DNA from: an uncultured Schaedlerella sp.
GTDB lineage: Bacteria > Bacillota > Clostridia > Lachnospirales > Lachnospiraceae
Direction of reading: 5' to 3'
DNA: 64,000 bases
NCBI GenBank assembly: GCA_934435195.1
Contig: CAKSAJ010000005.1
Span: 81,828-145,827, forward strand
The notes under the pieces are model-generated. The model was not told the DNA's origin. It saw nothing but the letters and a program-made list of their open reading frames with translations, and made no database searches. Position numbers and translations under genes: made by a program. Below are positions 41,980 to 50,503 of this stretch, in pieces. How positions within the stretch are numbered: the stretch's first letter is position 1; the number at the start of each line of letters is the position of its first letter.

Positions 41980-42786
41980 ATGCTATCATCAATGTCAATT
42001 TATTTTATATTACTATACTTTTTTGTATATGGTTTTTTAGGCTGGTGTACTGAAGTCGGTTTCGCAGCCTTCAAAACACATCACTTTGTAAACCGAGGAT
42101 TCTTAAATGGTCCAATCTGTCCCATTTATGGAGTCGGAGTTACCGCTGTTATAACCGTTCTAACTCCTTATAAATCAGATATTATTGTTCTCTATATTCT
42201 CTCCGTCGTCCTGGTAACAGTATTGGAAGGACTTACCGGATGGGCTATGGATAAAATTTTTCATAATAAATGGTGGGATTATTCTGATATGCCATTAAAC
42301 ATCGGCGGATATGTATGTCTGTTGTTTTCTATTGTATGGGGATTTGCATGTTTGTTTATTATTTATTTTATACAGCCGCTTGTTCATGATGTGCTTGCGT
42401 TCATCCCAACAATTGTCGGAATTATTTTAATTGTAATACTTGGAATTATTTTAATCGCAGACTTATATGTGACAGCTTCTACAATATTTAAATTTAATCG
42501 CCGTCTGGCTGCTATGGAAAAAATTGCTGCTGAGATGCATGAAATCTCTGATCAGATTGGACAAGAAATTTTCGAAAAAACAATCCGTGCTTTGGATGCT
42601 CGCGAACGTTCACAGGAAATCAGTGAAGAACTGCGCAGCAGAATTGCATCTCTTCACGCTCGTTATCATGAATCAACGGATAAACCGGAACGTATTTCCC
42701 GCCGTCTGATGAACGCATTCCCGAAAATGGAATCTCGTCAGTACAAGGAATCTCTTGAAGTATTAAAGAAACGCTGGAAACGATAA
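41980..42786 (+). CDS. CmpB-type putative ABC transporter permease (membrane protein)
   Basis: This 268-residue protein has about five transmembrane segments in the first 165 residues, with YFFVYGFLGWCTEVGFAAFK and FVNRGFLNGPICPIYGVGVT, hallmarks of the CmpB/DUF family labelled putative ABC permease. A soluble helical tail from about 175 (RRLAAMEKIAAEMHEISDQI) is predicted to be a coiled coil. The family's transport function has not been demonstrated and no ATPase is adjacent. AAAGGAGGAG precedes the ATG. It forms a two-gene unit with the TruA-like gene and ends at a terminator. Confidence 0.85.
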   Translation: MLSSMSIYFILLYFFVYGFLGWCTEVGFAAFKTHHFVNRGFLNGPICPIYGVGVTAVITVLTPYKSDIIVLYILSVVLVTVLEGLTGWAMDKIFHNKWWDYSDMPLNIGGYVCLLFSIVWGFACLFIIYFIQPLVHDVLAFIPTIVGIILIVILGIILIADLYVTASTIFKFNRRLAAMEKIAAEMHEISDQIGQEIFEKTIRALDARERSQEISEELRSRIASLHARYHESTDKPERISRRLMNAFPKMESRQYKESLEVLKKRWKR

Positions 42787-42799
42787 TACGTATTATCTC

Positions 42800-42840
42800 A
42801 AAAAAGACAGGATGCAAATTAATTGCTTCCTGTCTTTTTT
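42800..42840. terminator. bidirectional terminator
   Basis: AAAAAAGACAGGA pairs with TCCTGTCTTTTTT, with a further small helix inside the loop. It separates the plus-strand membrane gene from malQ on the minus strand. Confidence 0.88.
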
Positions 42841-42880
42841 ATGAAATAATCCTATTGATTTCTACATTTAAGAAAACATC

Positions 42881-44353
42881 TTATCTTCCATATAACACTG
42901 TCATTTGTTTCATCTGCTCCACAAGTTCATCTGTCAGTGCATCTTTATCCATTCTCCATACCCAGTTTCCACCTAGTGTAGATGGTGTATTGATTCTTGC
43001 ACGCTCATCAAGACAGAGGTAATCCTGCATTGGAATCACGCACAAATCAGCAACACTTCCCATTGCCATTGCAATAAAATCCCAGGAAAGAGTATCTTCA
43101 TCTAATGCAAGCTTATGTAAATATTCTTTTGCATAAGTTCTACATTCTTTCGATACTTCATGATACCATGCTCTTGTAGTAGTATTATCATGTGTTCCTG
43201 TATATACAACACAATTTGTTGGATACGTATGAGGAAGGTAATTTCCAGACTCTCTGGAATCAAATGCAAACTGAAGTACTTTCATTCCCGGATATCCTGA
43301 ATCTTTCAATAACTGCAATACCGAATCTGTCAAAAAGCCAAGATCCTCTGCAATAATTTTTAATTCGCCAAGCTTTTCATTGATCGTATTGAACAGATCC
43401 ATTCCCGGTCCCGGCTGCCAGCAGCCATTCTCTGCTGTTTTACTTCCATAAGGAATTGCATAGTACTCATCAAAACCACGGAAATGATCAATTCGTACTA
43501 CATCGTATAACCGGAAACAATGTGTAATTCGTTTCAACCACCATGTATACCCTGTCTCTTTGTGATATTCCCAATTATATAATGGATTTCCCCACAACTG
43601 TCCTGTTGCTGAGAATCCATCCGGTGGGCATCCTGCTACTGCTGTTGGAAGATTTTCTTCATCAAACTGGAATAATTTTGGATTTGCCCAAGTGTCCGCA
43701 CTGTCAAACGCAACATAAATCGGAATATCTCCAATAATTTCAATTCCTTTTTCATTGGCATAATCATGTAGTTTCTTCCATTGGCATGCAAATTCATATT
43801 GCTGGAACTGATAAAATCCAATTTCTTCTTTCAACTCTTCTGCTGCTTTTTTCATATACTCCGGAAGACGGTTACGATAACCTTCCTCCCACTCAATCCA
43901 GCTTACTCCACCCTGCCAATCCTTGATTGCCATGTACAGACAGTAATCTGTCAGCCATTCTTCATTTTCTTTTATAAATTTTTCATATTCCTTATCCGGG
44001 CTAAAACGTTCATACGCTTTTCGAAGCAGTTTAAAACGATTAAAATACATTTTTTCATAATCGATTTCATCAGCCTTGTTTCCAAAATCTGCTGCATCGC
44101 ATTCAGCCTCTGTCAACAGACCTTCTTTGATCAGACTTTCCAGATCAATAAAATATGGATTTCCCGCAAATGTTGAAAAAGACTGGTACGGAGAGTCGCC
44201 ATATCCCGTAGGACCAAGTGGCAGAATCTGCCACTTTTTTTGTCCTGCTTCTTTCAACTGATCCACAAAAGTATATGCTTCTTTTGAAAAACAACCGATC
44301 CCATATTTTGACGGAAGAGAAAATATTGGTAATAACACTCCACTTTCTCGCAT
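42881..44353 (-). CDS. malQ: 4-alpha-glucanotransferase (amylomaltase)
   Basis: MalQ transfers glucan segments between maltooligosaccharides. It has 490 residues of GH77: RESGVLLPIFSLPSKYGIGCF opens the barrel, QILPLGPTGYGDSPYQSFS follows, GDIPIYVAFDSADTWANPKL, then VVRIDHFRGFDEYYAIP (catalytic Asp), IIAEDLGFLTDSV (acid/base Glu) and YTGTHDNTTTRAWY. AGAGGAAACAAA precedes the ATG. It follows glgP by 51 bases; together they degrade glycogen or maltodextrin to glucose 1-phosphate and glucose. Confidence 0.96.
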   Translation of the reverse strand: MRESGVLLPIFSLPSKYGIGCFSKEAYTFVDQLKEAGQKKWQILPLGPTGYGDSPYQSFSTFAGNPYFIDLESLIKEGLLTEAECDAADFGNKADEIDYEKMYFNRFKLLRKAYERFSPDKEYEKFIKENEEWLTDYCLYMAIKDWQGGVSWIEWEEGYRNRLPEYMKKAAEELKEEIGFYQFQQYEFACQWKKLHDYANEKGIEIIGDIPIYVAFDSADTWANPKLFQFDEENLPTAVAGCPPDGFSATGQLWGNPLYNWEYHKETGYTWWLKRITHCFRLYDVVRIDHFRGFDEYYAIPYGSKTAENGCWQPGPGMDLFNTINEKLGELKIIAEDLGFLTDSVLQLLKDSGYPGMKVLQFAFDSRESGNYLPHTYPTNCVVYTGTHDNTTTRAWYHEVSKECRTYAKEYLHKLALDEDTLSWDFIAMAMGSVADLCVIPMQDYLCLDERARINTPSTLGGNWVWRMDKDALTDELVEQMKQMTVLYGR

Positions 44354-44404
44354 TTTGTTTCCTCTTTTCTTTCTTGCTTCTGTTTATTTTACAAACAATA
44401 TGAT

Positions 44405-46660
44405 TTACTGTACATGCCAAATATCATTGTTATACTCTGCAATTGTACGGTCAGATGAGAAATATCCTGCTTTCGAGATATTTACTACCATCTTCTCGGC
44501 CCATGCTTTACGATCTTCGTATGCTTTCAATGCTTCTTCTTTCTTTGCTGCATAAGCTTTGAAATCAAGAAGTGTCATGAACCAGTCTTTATTTAACAAC
44601 TCGTTTTTCAATCTTGTCAAATTCTCTTCATGTCCGATTGCAAGTAATTGCTCTGATGTGATAAAGTCTACTGCAGCCTTGATGTCCGCATCTTCCTCAT
44701 AGAATTTCTTTGACACATAATCAGCTTTTGCATAATGTTCAATAACTTCTTCACTTGAAGCACCAAATACAAAAATGTTATCATCTCCAACAAGCTCATG
44801 GATTTCCACATTTGCCCCGTCTTCTGTTCCAAGTGTCAGTGCTCCATTTAACATAAATTTCATATTACCTGTTCCACTTGCTTCTTTTGATGCCAGTGAA
44901 ATCTGTTCAGAAATGTCACAAGCCGGAATCAGTTTTTCTGCTTTTGTCACGTTGTAGTTTTCTACCATAACAACCTTCAGATATGGACTTACTTCTGGAT
45001 CATTGTTGATCAATTCCTGAAGACATAAGATCAAATGAATAATATCTTTTGCAATAACATATGCAGGAGCTGCTTTTGCCCCAAAAATAACTGTTATTGG
45101 TGTAGATGGTTTCTTTCCAGCTTTAATTTCCAGATATTTATGGATTACATACAGTGCATTCATCTGCTGACGTTTGTACTCATGCAGACGTTTAATCTGA
45201 ATATCAAAAATTGACTCTGGATTTAATTCTACACCCTGTGTTTTCTTCAAATATTCGCAAAGTGCTTTTTTATTTTCTTTTTTCACTTCAAGTAACTGAT
45301 CTAATACATCTGCATCTTCTTTGTATGCCAGTAATTTTTCCAGTCCATTTGCATCATTTCGATATTCTTTTCCAATTACCTTATCAAGCAGTTCTGTCAG
45401 TCCTGGATTGCAGTGAATCAACCAGCGACGGAATGTAATTCCATTTGTCTTATTGTTAAATTTTTCTGGATAAATCTGGTAAAATGGATTCAATTCTGTC
45501 TCTTTGAGGATCTCTGTATGCAAAGATGCAACTCCATTTACACTAAATCCATAATGAATATCAATGTGTGCCATATGAACTACATCATTTTTATCGATGA
45601 TTACAACTCTTTCATCATCAAATTTTCTTCTTACTTTATCATCTAAAATTTCAATGATTGGAACAAGCTGTGGGACAACTTTGTTCAAGTAAGCGATTGG
45701 CCATTTTTCCAATGCTTCTGCAAGAATTGTATGATTTGTATATGCACATGTATTTGATACAATTTCAATTGCCTCATCCATTGCAATTCCACGTTCTACC
45801 AATAAACGGATTAATTCTGGAATTACCATTGTAGGATGTGTATCATTAATCTGAATTACTGCATAGTCTGCTAAATCATGTAAATTGCATCCACGGGCAA
45901 CACACTCGTCCAAAATCAGCTGTGCACCATTGCTTACCATGAAATACTGCTGATAAATACGGAGAAGACGACCATTATCATCACTGTCATCCGGATATAA
46001 GAATAATGTCAGATTCTTTGCAATATCTTCTTTGTCAAATGTAATTCCATCTTTTACGATTGTTTCATCTACAGAATCTATATCAAATAAATGAAGTTTA
46101 TTTGTCTGATTATTGTATCCTGTAACTTCAATGTCATACATTCTTGACTGTAATTTTAAATCACCAAATGCAACCGGATATGTCACATCTGTTTTTGTAA
46201 GCCAGCTTTCTTTTTCAATCCATGGATTTGGTACTGTTTTCTGCAATTCGTTTTCAAATTCCTGTTTGAATAATCCCAAATGATAATTCAAACCGATTCC
46301 GTCTCCACTAATTCCCAAAGTTGCGATTGAATCAAGAAAACATGCTGCCAGTCTTCCAAGTCCGCCGTTTCCAAGAGATGGTTCTGGCTCTACCTCTTCA
46401 ATTTCGCAAATATCTTTTCCATTTGCTGCAAGCAACTCTCTTACTTCGTCATAAATTCCAAGGTTGATCATGTTATTAGAAAGCAATTTTCCAATCAAAA
46501 ACTCTGCTGAAATGTAATAAATTTTTTTCTTTGTAGACGGAGCTTCTTTTTCTTTTGCCATTTCCTGCACAACACTTAAAAGTGCATAATAAATTTCTGT
46601 ATTCGAAGCCATATCCACTGATTTCCCAAGTTTCTGCTGCAATAATTCCTGAATCTTCAT
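44405..46660 (-). CDS. glgP: glycogen/starch/alpha-glucan phosphorylase
   Basis: GlgP releases glucose 1-phosphate from alpha-1,4-glucans using PLP. It has 751 residues of GT35, shorter than the animal form and lacking its regulatory N-terminus. EPSLGNGGLGRLAACFLDSI, the VIQINDTHPTM loop, GFSVNGVASLHTEILK, and the PLP-lysine motif EASGTGNMKFMLNGALTLGT are visible. The ATG at 46660 has AAAGGAG upstream; an in-frame ATG eight codons earlier lacks a site. It heads a glgP-malQ unit divergent from an AraC-type regulator, whose promoter shares the -35 hexamer. Confidence 0.96.
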   Translation of the reverse strand: MKIQELLQQKLGKSVDMASNTEIYYALLSVVQEMAKEKEAPSTKKKIYYISAEFLIGKLLSNNMINLGIYDEVRELLAANGKDICEIEEVEPEPSLGNGGLGRLAACFLDSIATLGISGDGIGLNYHLGLFKQEFENELQKTVPNPWIEKESWLTKTDVTYPVAFGDLKLQSRMYDIEVTGYNNQTNKLHLFDIDSVDETIVKDGITFDKEDIAKNLTLFLYPDDSDDNGRLLRIYQQYFMVSNGAQLILDECVARGCNLHDLADYAVIQINDTHPTMVIPELIRLLVERGIAMDEAIEIVSNTCAYTNHTILAEALEKWPIAYLNKVVPQLVPIIEILDDKVRRKFDDERVVIIDKNDVVHMAHIDIHYGFSVNGVASLHTEILKETELNPFYQIYPEKFNNKTNGITFRRWLIHCNPGLTELLDKVIGKEYRNDANGLEKLLAYKEDADVLDQLLEVKKENKKALCEYLKKTQGVELNPESIFDIQIKRLHEYKRQQMNALYVIHKYLEIKAGKKPSTPITVIFGAKAAPAYVIAKDIIHLILCLQELINNDPEVSPYLKVVMVENYNVTKAEKLIPACDISEQISLASKEASGTGNMKFMLNGALTLGTEDGANVEIHELVGDDNIFVFGASSEEVIEHYAKADYVSKKFYEEDADIKAAVDFITSEQLLAIGHEENLTRLKNELLNKDWFMTLLDFKAYAAKKEEALKAYEDRKAWAEKMVVNISKAGYFSSDRTIAEYNNDIWHVQ

Positions 46661-46712
46661 AAATGTGATTCTCCTTTCAAACATTTGCTCGTTTTTATTT
46701 TATATATGTATT

Positions 46713-46766
46713 TTAATATGATTCTATTTGTTTTTCTTGCAAAATGCTCTTATTTTATAGTACAAT
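46713..46766. promoter_or_regulatory. divergent glgP and araC-type promoters sharing a palindromic -35 box
   Basis: TTGCAA at 46737-46742 is its own reverse complement. Rightward, 18 bases lead to TACAAT (46761-46766); leftward, 18 bases lead to TATTAA (46718-46713 on the minus strand). Both could use the same hexamer, which would make the two transcripts mutually exclusive at any instant. Confidence 0.5.
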
Positions 46767-46851
46767 ACTATCAATTTTATGAATAATCGTTTTTAACAGT
46801 TCAATCTTTTATGTTTGATAACATTTTTTACCAAATGAAGGGAGCCCTATT

Positions 46852-47742
46852 ATGAATATGAATGAATATCAAAATTATCATGAATCCAAATCGCATACTA
46901 ACATAGAATTTCCTTACAACACTTATCTCTGCTGTATTCCTGTAGATTTTAATCAGGTTCCTCTTCATTGGCATGAAGAACTGGAATTTATCGTGATCAC
47001 GAAAGGATGTGGGACTATCTCTGTAGATTTCCATTCTCAATTAGTCTCCGCCGGTGACATTGTATTTGTACGCCCGGGGCAATTACATTCTATAGAACAA
47101 AAAGAACATTTTCGCATGGAATATGAAAATATTCTTCTTGATCCTGCCATGTTAATAAGTGGAGAGCAGGATTTATGTGCACAACAGTTTATCCTTCCAC
47201 TTTTAAACAACAACATTCGAACCGAAACATTTTTTACTCCTGCGCTTTCTTATTATTCAGAAATCGCATCCTGCATCCGGGAAATCGATCAGTTGTGTGA
47301 TATACGCCCTAAAGGCTATCAATTAGGTGTAAAAGGAAGACTTTTTCAACTCATGTATCTTCTTATATCTAACCAGATAAGTAAAAAAAATATTTCAAGC
47401 GCCCGCTTAAAATCACTGGACAAATTAAAAATGATTTTAAAATATGTAGAAGAGCATTACGATGAACCAACCAGCATTGATGACATGGCTGACCTGACTC
47501 ATTATAGTAAGTCGCATTTTATGAAATTTTTCAAATCGCATATGGGAATGGGTTTTATTGAATATTTGAATGATTACCGGCTCACTATTGCCGCACGCCA
47601 GCTCGTGTCTTCCGATGAATCCATCCTTACAATTGCATCCCTTTCCGGATTTGATAATCTTTCTTATTTTAACAGATTGTTTCGAAGAAAATATCATGTT
47701 ACTCCTGGGGCATATCGTAAGAAAACAGCTTCTGACGAATAA
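46852..47742 (+). CDS. AraC family transcriptional regulator with cupin sensor
   Basis: This is a DNA-binding regulator of 296 residues. The N-terminal cupin (about 20-100) includes HWHEELEFIVITKGCGTIS and ADIV-like VSAGDIVFVRPGQLHSIEQ, a likely ligand pocket. The C-terminal double HTH has TSIDDMADLTHYSKSHFMKF and SLSGFDNLSYFNRLFRRKYH followed by VTPGAYRK. It diverges from glgP-malQ, so control of glucan utilisation is likely but not shown. AAGGGAG precedes the ATG. Ligand unknown. Confidence 0.92.
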   Translation: MNMNEYQNYHESKSHTNIEFPYNTYLCCIPVDFNQVPLHWHEELEFIVITKGCGTISVDFHSQLVSAGDIVFVRPGQLHSIEQKEHFRMEYENILLDPAMLISGEQDLCAQQFILPLLNNNIRTETFFTPALSYYSEIASCIREIDQLCDIRPKGYQLGVKGRLFQLMYLLISNQISKKNISSARLKSLDKLKMILKYVEEHYDEPTSIDDMADLTHYSKSHFMKFFKSHMGMGFIEYLNDYRLTIAARQLVSSDESILTIASLSGFDNLSYFNRLFRRKYHVTPGAYRKKTASDE

Positions 47743-47786
47743 TTCCTCATAACCAAAACACGGAACCTTTTTGTCGTATGCATGAC

Positions 47787-47828
47787 AAAAAAAGATGACA
47801 CGCCTCTAAAAAGCATGTCATCTTTTTT
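47787..47828. terminator. bidirectional terminator
   Basis: AAAAAAGATGACA pairs with TGTCATCTTTTTT around a loop of 15 bases. It lies between the converging AraC-type and PHP-domain genes. Confidence 0.88.
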
Positions 47829-47835
47829 ATCAGTC

Positions 47836-48657
47836 TTATTCCTTGCCTTGCAAGTACAATTCAATTGGATCGATTGGGTCAAACGGATTCTCCTCTTCCA
47901 TCTTGGAATTTCTTCCATGCCTCCTTAGGAGTTCTCCACTCTTATTGTAGACCCAGAATGAATATGCCAGAATCTTATTGATCTTTCCCATCTTTTCTTT
48001 TGTTGTCTTCGTATAGAATGTACCACCGACCTGAAATTTTGTCTTTTTGTGAATCATAGAAATCAATTCTGTCTCACACGTTACCGGCTCAGGCAAAATA
48101 GTATATGCTTTTCCGATACAATCTGTCTTATGAGAATCACTTCCTCCTACTTTCACTTTTCCATATTTTTCTGCAAGCTTCATTGCACCATCATTCGACT
48201 CGGGAGACTCACAACAATTAAATGCCTCAACAAAATCAAATCGCTTCATTAATTCCGGAGACTTGTAAAAACGTTTTGTATTCGTAAAACTTAAATACTT
48301 TTCACCACATGGATGTGCCGGTCCCAACACACCGCCATTACGATGTACCAGATCAATCAACACCGGTGCCGGCATTCCACGAAGCTCCAGAAGCTTCATC
48401 TTCACACCTTCCGGCATAATCACAAGAATATGTCCTGCATCCCTCGTATCATACTCGATTCCTTTTAACACCACAAAATCTGTGTGTCGTTTTCCTTTGA
48501 TATGTTCTTTCCAATAACGATATCCGTTATACGTGTTATGGTCTGTTATGACCATTCCCTGAAATCCTTTTTCTTTTAAAATCGTAATATATTCTTCTAC
48601 ACTGACTCTACTGTCAACAGAGCCTTCTTTTACGTGGCAGTGCATATCAATTTTCAT
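47836..48657 (-). CDS. PHP-domain metal-dependent phosphoesterase
   Basis: This 273-residue protein has the PHP fold. KIDMHCHVKEGSVDSRVSVE supplies the first HxH pair, GMVITDHNTYNGY the next Asp/His, GPAHPCGEKYLSF a further His, and KVGGSDSHKTDCIG the C-terminal DxH. Such proteins hydrolyse phosphate esters or nucleotides; the substrate here is unknown. GGGG about nine bases upstream supports the ATG at 48657 over one three codons earlier. A C-terminal extension of about 60 residues (FWVYNKSGELLRRHGRNSKM) is specific to this protein. Confidence 0.88.
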   Translation of the reverse strand: MKIDMHCHVKEGSVDSRVSVEEYITILKEKGFQGMVITDHNTYNGYRYWKEHIKGKRHTDFVVLKGIEYDTRDAGHILVIMPEGVKMKLLELRGMPAPVLIDLVHRNGGVLGPAHPCGEKYLSFTNTKRFYKSPELMKRFDFVEAFNCCESPESNDGAMKLAEKYGKVKVGGSDSHKTDCIGKAYTILPEPVTCETELISMIHKKTKFQVGGTFYTKTTKEKMGKINKILAYSFWVYNKSGELLRRHGRNSKMEEENPFDPIDPIELYLQGKE

Positions 48658-48713
48658 ACGAAGCATCCCCTTTGCCTTTTCTTACTGTCTGCTATCTATC
48701 CAGTACAGTTATA

Positions 48714-49664
48714 TTACTCATCATCATCTGTAATAATAATAAAATCGTCATCATCTTCCAGATCATCTAAATCTGTATAATCATCTGGATTGTAGCCGTC
48801 AATATAATCACTTTCTTCTTCGTCTTCATATTCTTCGTCATCCAAATCGATCTCATCCAGATAACTCAAATCTGGTTTTTTCTTCGGTTTGTCATCCGGT
48901 TTATCATCTGATTCATCATCCAGTTTATCATCTAACTTATCATCCGGCTCGTCATCCAACAAAATGGCATCATCAAACATAGCTCTTGCTTTTTCTACCT
49001 CATTCTCTGTAGAGTTCTGTTCTCTTATCTCAGCTGCTTTTTTCAAATTCTTCTTTTTACGCTTACCGGATTCCAGTGTAAATTGAATCATACCACCGAC
49101 AATTGCAATCAGTACCATGATTCCATATCGAAAAATGGGATTATCAAGCTCCGCTAATGTAGCAATTGCATCTCCTGCGAGCACTCCACCGATTATACTT
49201 GTCACAACAATCATGATTGGTTCTACAAACTTCAGTGCCAGCAATGCGATGACAAGACCAATTGCCAGACATACGCCCAGGAAAATCCAATCCTGTGGAT
49301 TCACAAACAGTATCGCAATGTATGTTCCTGCCAGAAGTGCCAGCAAAAATATTCCAAAACGATAAAAAAATCCTGACAGAAATGCCAATACAATTCCGCC
49401 TCCAATGGTTGCCCCTATCACAATCATCGGCTCTAATCCTGCTAATTCTGTCACAGCAAAACCAATTCCGGCACCTGCAGTAAGTCCAAGAAGTGCACTC
49501 CACAAACGAATCAGTTTTAACCCAAACATACTCAAAAGTATACCTATCACAGTTGTAACAATCAGTGCGATCATCATATTTTCACTTACGATCTGATTCA
49601 CTGTATCTGAATTTGCACTCTTAAGAAATTGATATACTTGATCAGCTATTGTACTTATGTCCAT
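48714..49664 (-). CDS. DUF4203-type membrane protein with acidic C-terminal tail
   Basis: This 316-residue protein has seven or eight hydrophobic segments from about 28 to 197, rich in Gly/Ala/Ile (SALLGLTAGAGIGFAVTELA; IGGGIVLAFLSGFFYRFGIF), like DUF4203/TMEM198 proteins. A basic stretch (ESGKRKKKNLKKAAEIREQN) follows, then a tail of about 85 residues dominated by Asp and Glu, including tandem DDKLDDKLDDESDDKPDDKP and a final DDLEDDDD region. Function unknown; the tail could bind divalent cations or basic partners. It stands alone between the PHP gene and a non-coding region. Confidence 0.85.
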   Translation of the reverse strand: MDISTIADQVYQFLKSANSDTVNQIVSENMMIALIVTTVIGILLSMFGLKLIRLWSALLGLTAGAGIGFAVTELAGLEPMIVIGATIGGGIVLAFLSGFFYRFGIFLLALLAGTYIAILFVNPQDWIFLGVCLAIGLVIALLALKFVEPIMIVVTSIIGGVLAGDAIATLAELDNPIFRYGIMVLIAIVGGMIQFTLESGKRKKKNLKKAAEIREQNSTENEVEKARAMFDDAILLDDEPDDKLDDKLDDESDDKPDDKPKKKPDLSYLDEIDLDDEEYEDEEESDYIDGYNPDDYTDLDDLEDDDDFIIITDDDE

Positions 49665-49845
49665 CTTAATCTCTCCTCTTTTATACTTATAGTTCCCCGT
49701 ATGTTTCTGTATCTTTTTCTTTTGATACTATCCTTATTTTATCAATTTTTACAACGTTATACAAGTAAATCAAACTAAGTTCACAAGATGTACACGAAAA
49801 AATTTTTTCTCTTTAAAACCCTCAAATAGCATTTTCTTTCGTATA

Positions 49846-50235
49846 AAAAAACAAAAAGTAAGAGCCGATACGATTTTTCATCCGATTCATATCAGCCCTT
49901 ACTTTATATGTAATTTTTTATTCATTTAATATGCTGGTGGTCTATACCTCCTATTCTTTTCTATTCTTACGATTCGTTCTCTGATGAGAATCACGTTCGA
50001 AATAGATTTTACTTCTCTCATAACTTTCTCGTCATTATGATCTTTCTCTATCTCTTCTCACCCAATATCGAGAATCCTTCATAAGTGGAACTTACTGAAT
50101 ATTTTTTGAAGAAGACCTTTTTCCATCTCTTTCAATGATTTTTACTTTTCTTTTTATCTTAGCTAATAAGATTTATTTATCACTCTTTCAGATGTTTTTG
50201 TCTGTTCAATTGTATTCGTTCAGTTCTTTTTGTTG
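49846..50235 (-). ncRNA. unassigned transcript, candidate regulatory RNA
   Basis: A consensus promoter and a very strong terminator bracket about 390 bases on the minus strand with no convincing gene. The transcript is purine-rich (GAGAAGAGATAGAGAAAGA; GAAAAGAATAGGAGG). Frames over 30 codons are lacking apart from one of 31 (ATG AGA GAA GTA, ending CCA GCA TAT TAA) without a clear ribosome binding site. AGGAGGTATAGACCACC (49952-49936) contains a perfect anti-16S match with no start codon at the right distance and can fold on itself. It could be a small RNA, a decoy, or a decayed gene. No RNA family was recognised. Confidence 0.55.
49856..49904 (-). terminator. 18-bp terminator of the unassigned transcript
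   Basis: AAGTAAGGGCTGATATGA (49904-49887) pairs at every position, allowing G-U, with TCGTATCGGCTCTTACTT (49873-49856). The 13-base loop is followed by TTTGTTTTTTT on the minus strand. The plus strand lacks a T-tract. Confidence 0.88.
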
Positions 50236-50240
50236 ACTTT

Positions 50241-50269
50241 ATATTAACATTCATTTTTACTTTTGTCAA
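50241..50269 (-). promoter_or_regulatory. promoter of the unassigned transcript
   Basis: Minus strand perfect TTGACA (50269-50264), a 17-base spacer and TAATAT (50246-50241). No protein start lies at a useful distance downstream. Confidence 0.7.
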
Positions 50270-50405
50270 TATATTTTCTGCTTTATTTTATATTTTTATT
50301 TAATTGTCAGTTTTTTATTGCTTTTCTTCTTATTTATCTGTCTTGTATTATTTGATTTCTATTACCATTTTTACTATTTATAAAAATGTACTTGAAACAC
50401 ATTTA

Positions 50406-50434
50406 TTGACTTTTTTTTTAAGAATCAGTACAAT
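50406..50434 (+). promoter_or_regulatory. promoter of asnA
   Basis: TTGACT (50406-50411), a 17-base spacer with a T-tract, and TACAAT (50429-50434). The 60-base leader can form ATAAGAG/CTCTTAT and ends in AAAGGAG before the ATG. No T-box motif is present. Confidence 0.7.
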
Positions 50435-50503
50435 AGGTATATTCTTTCATAAGAGTTGAATTTTTAATCGTCTCTTATAATCATAGATAAAGGAGTTTAA
50501 AGT

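Noticed and set aside
49921..50503. T-box or other known riboswitch before asnA
   Set aside because: No GGTGG-type T-box core on the plus strand; the predicted asnA leader is only about 60 bases.
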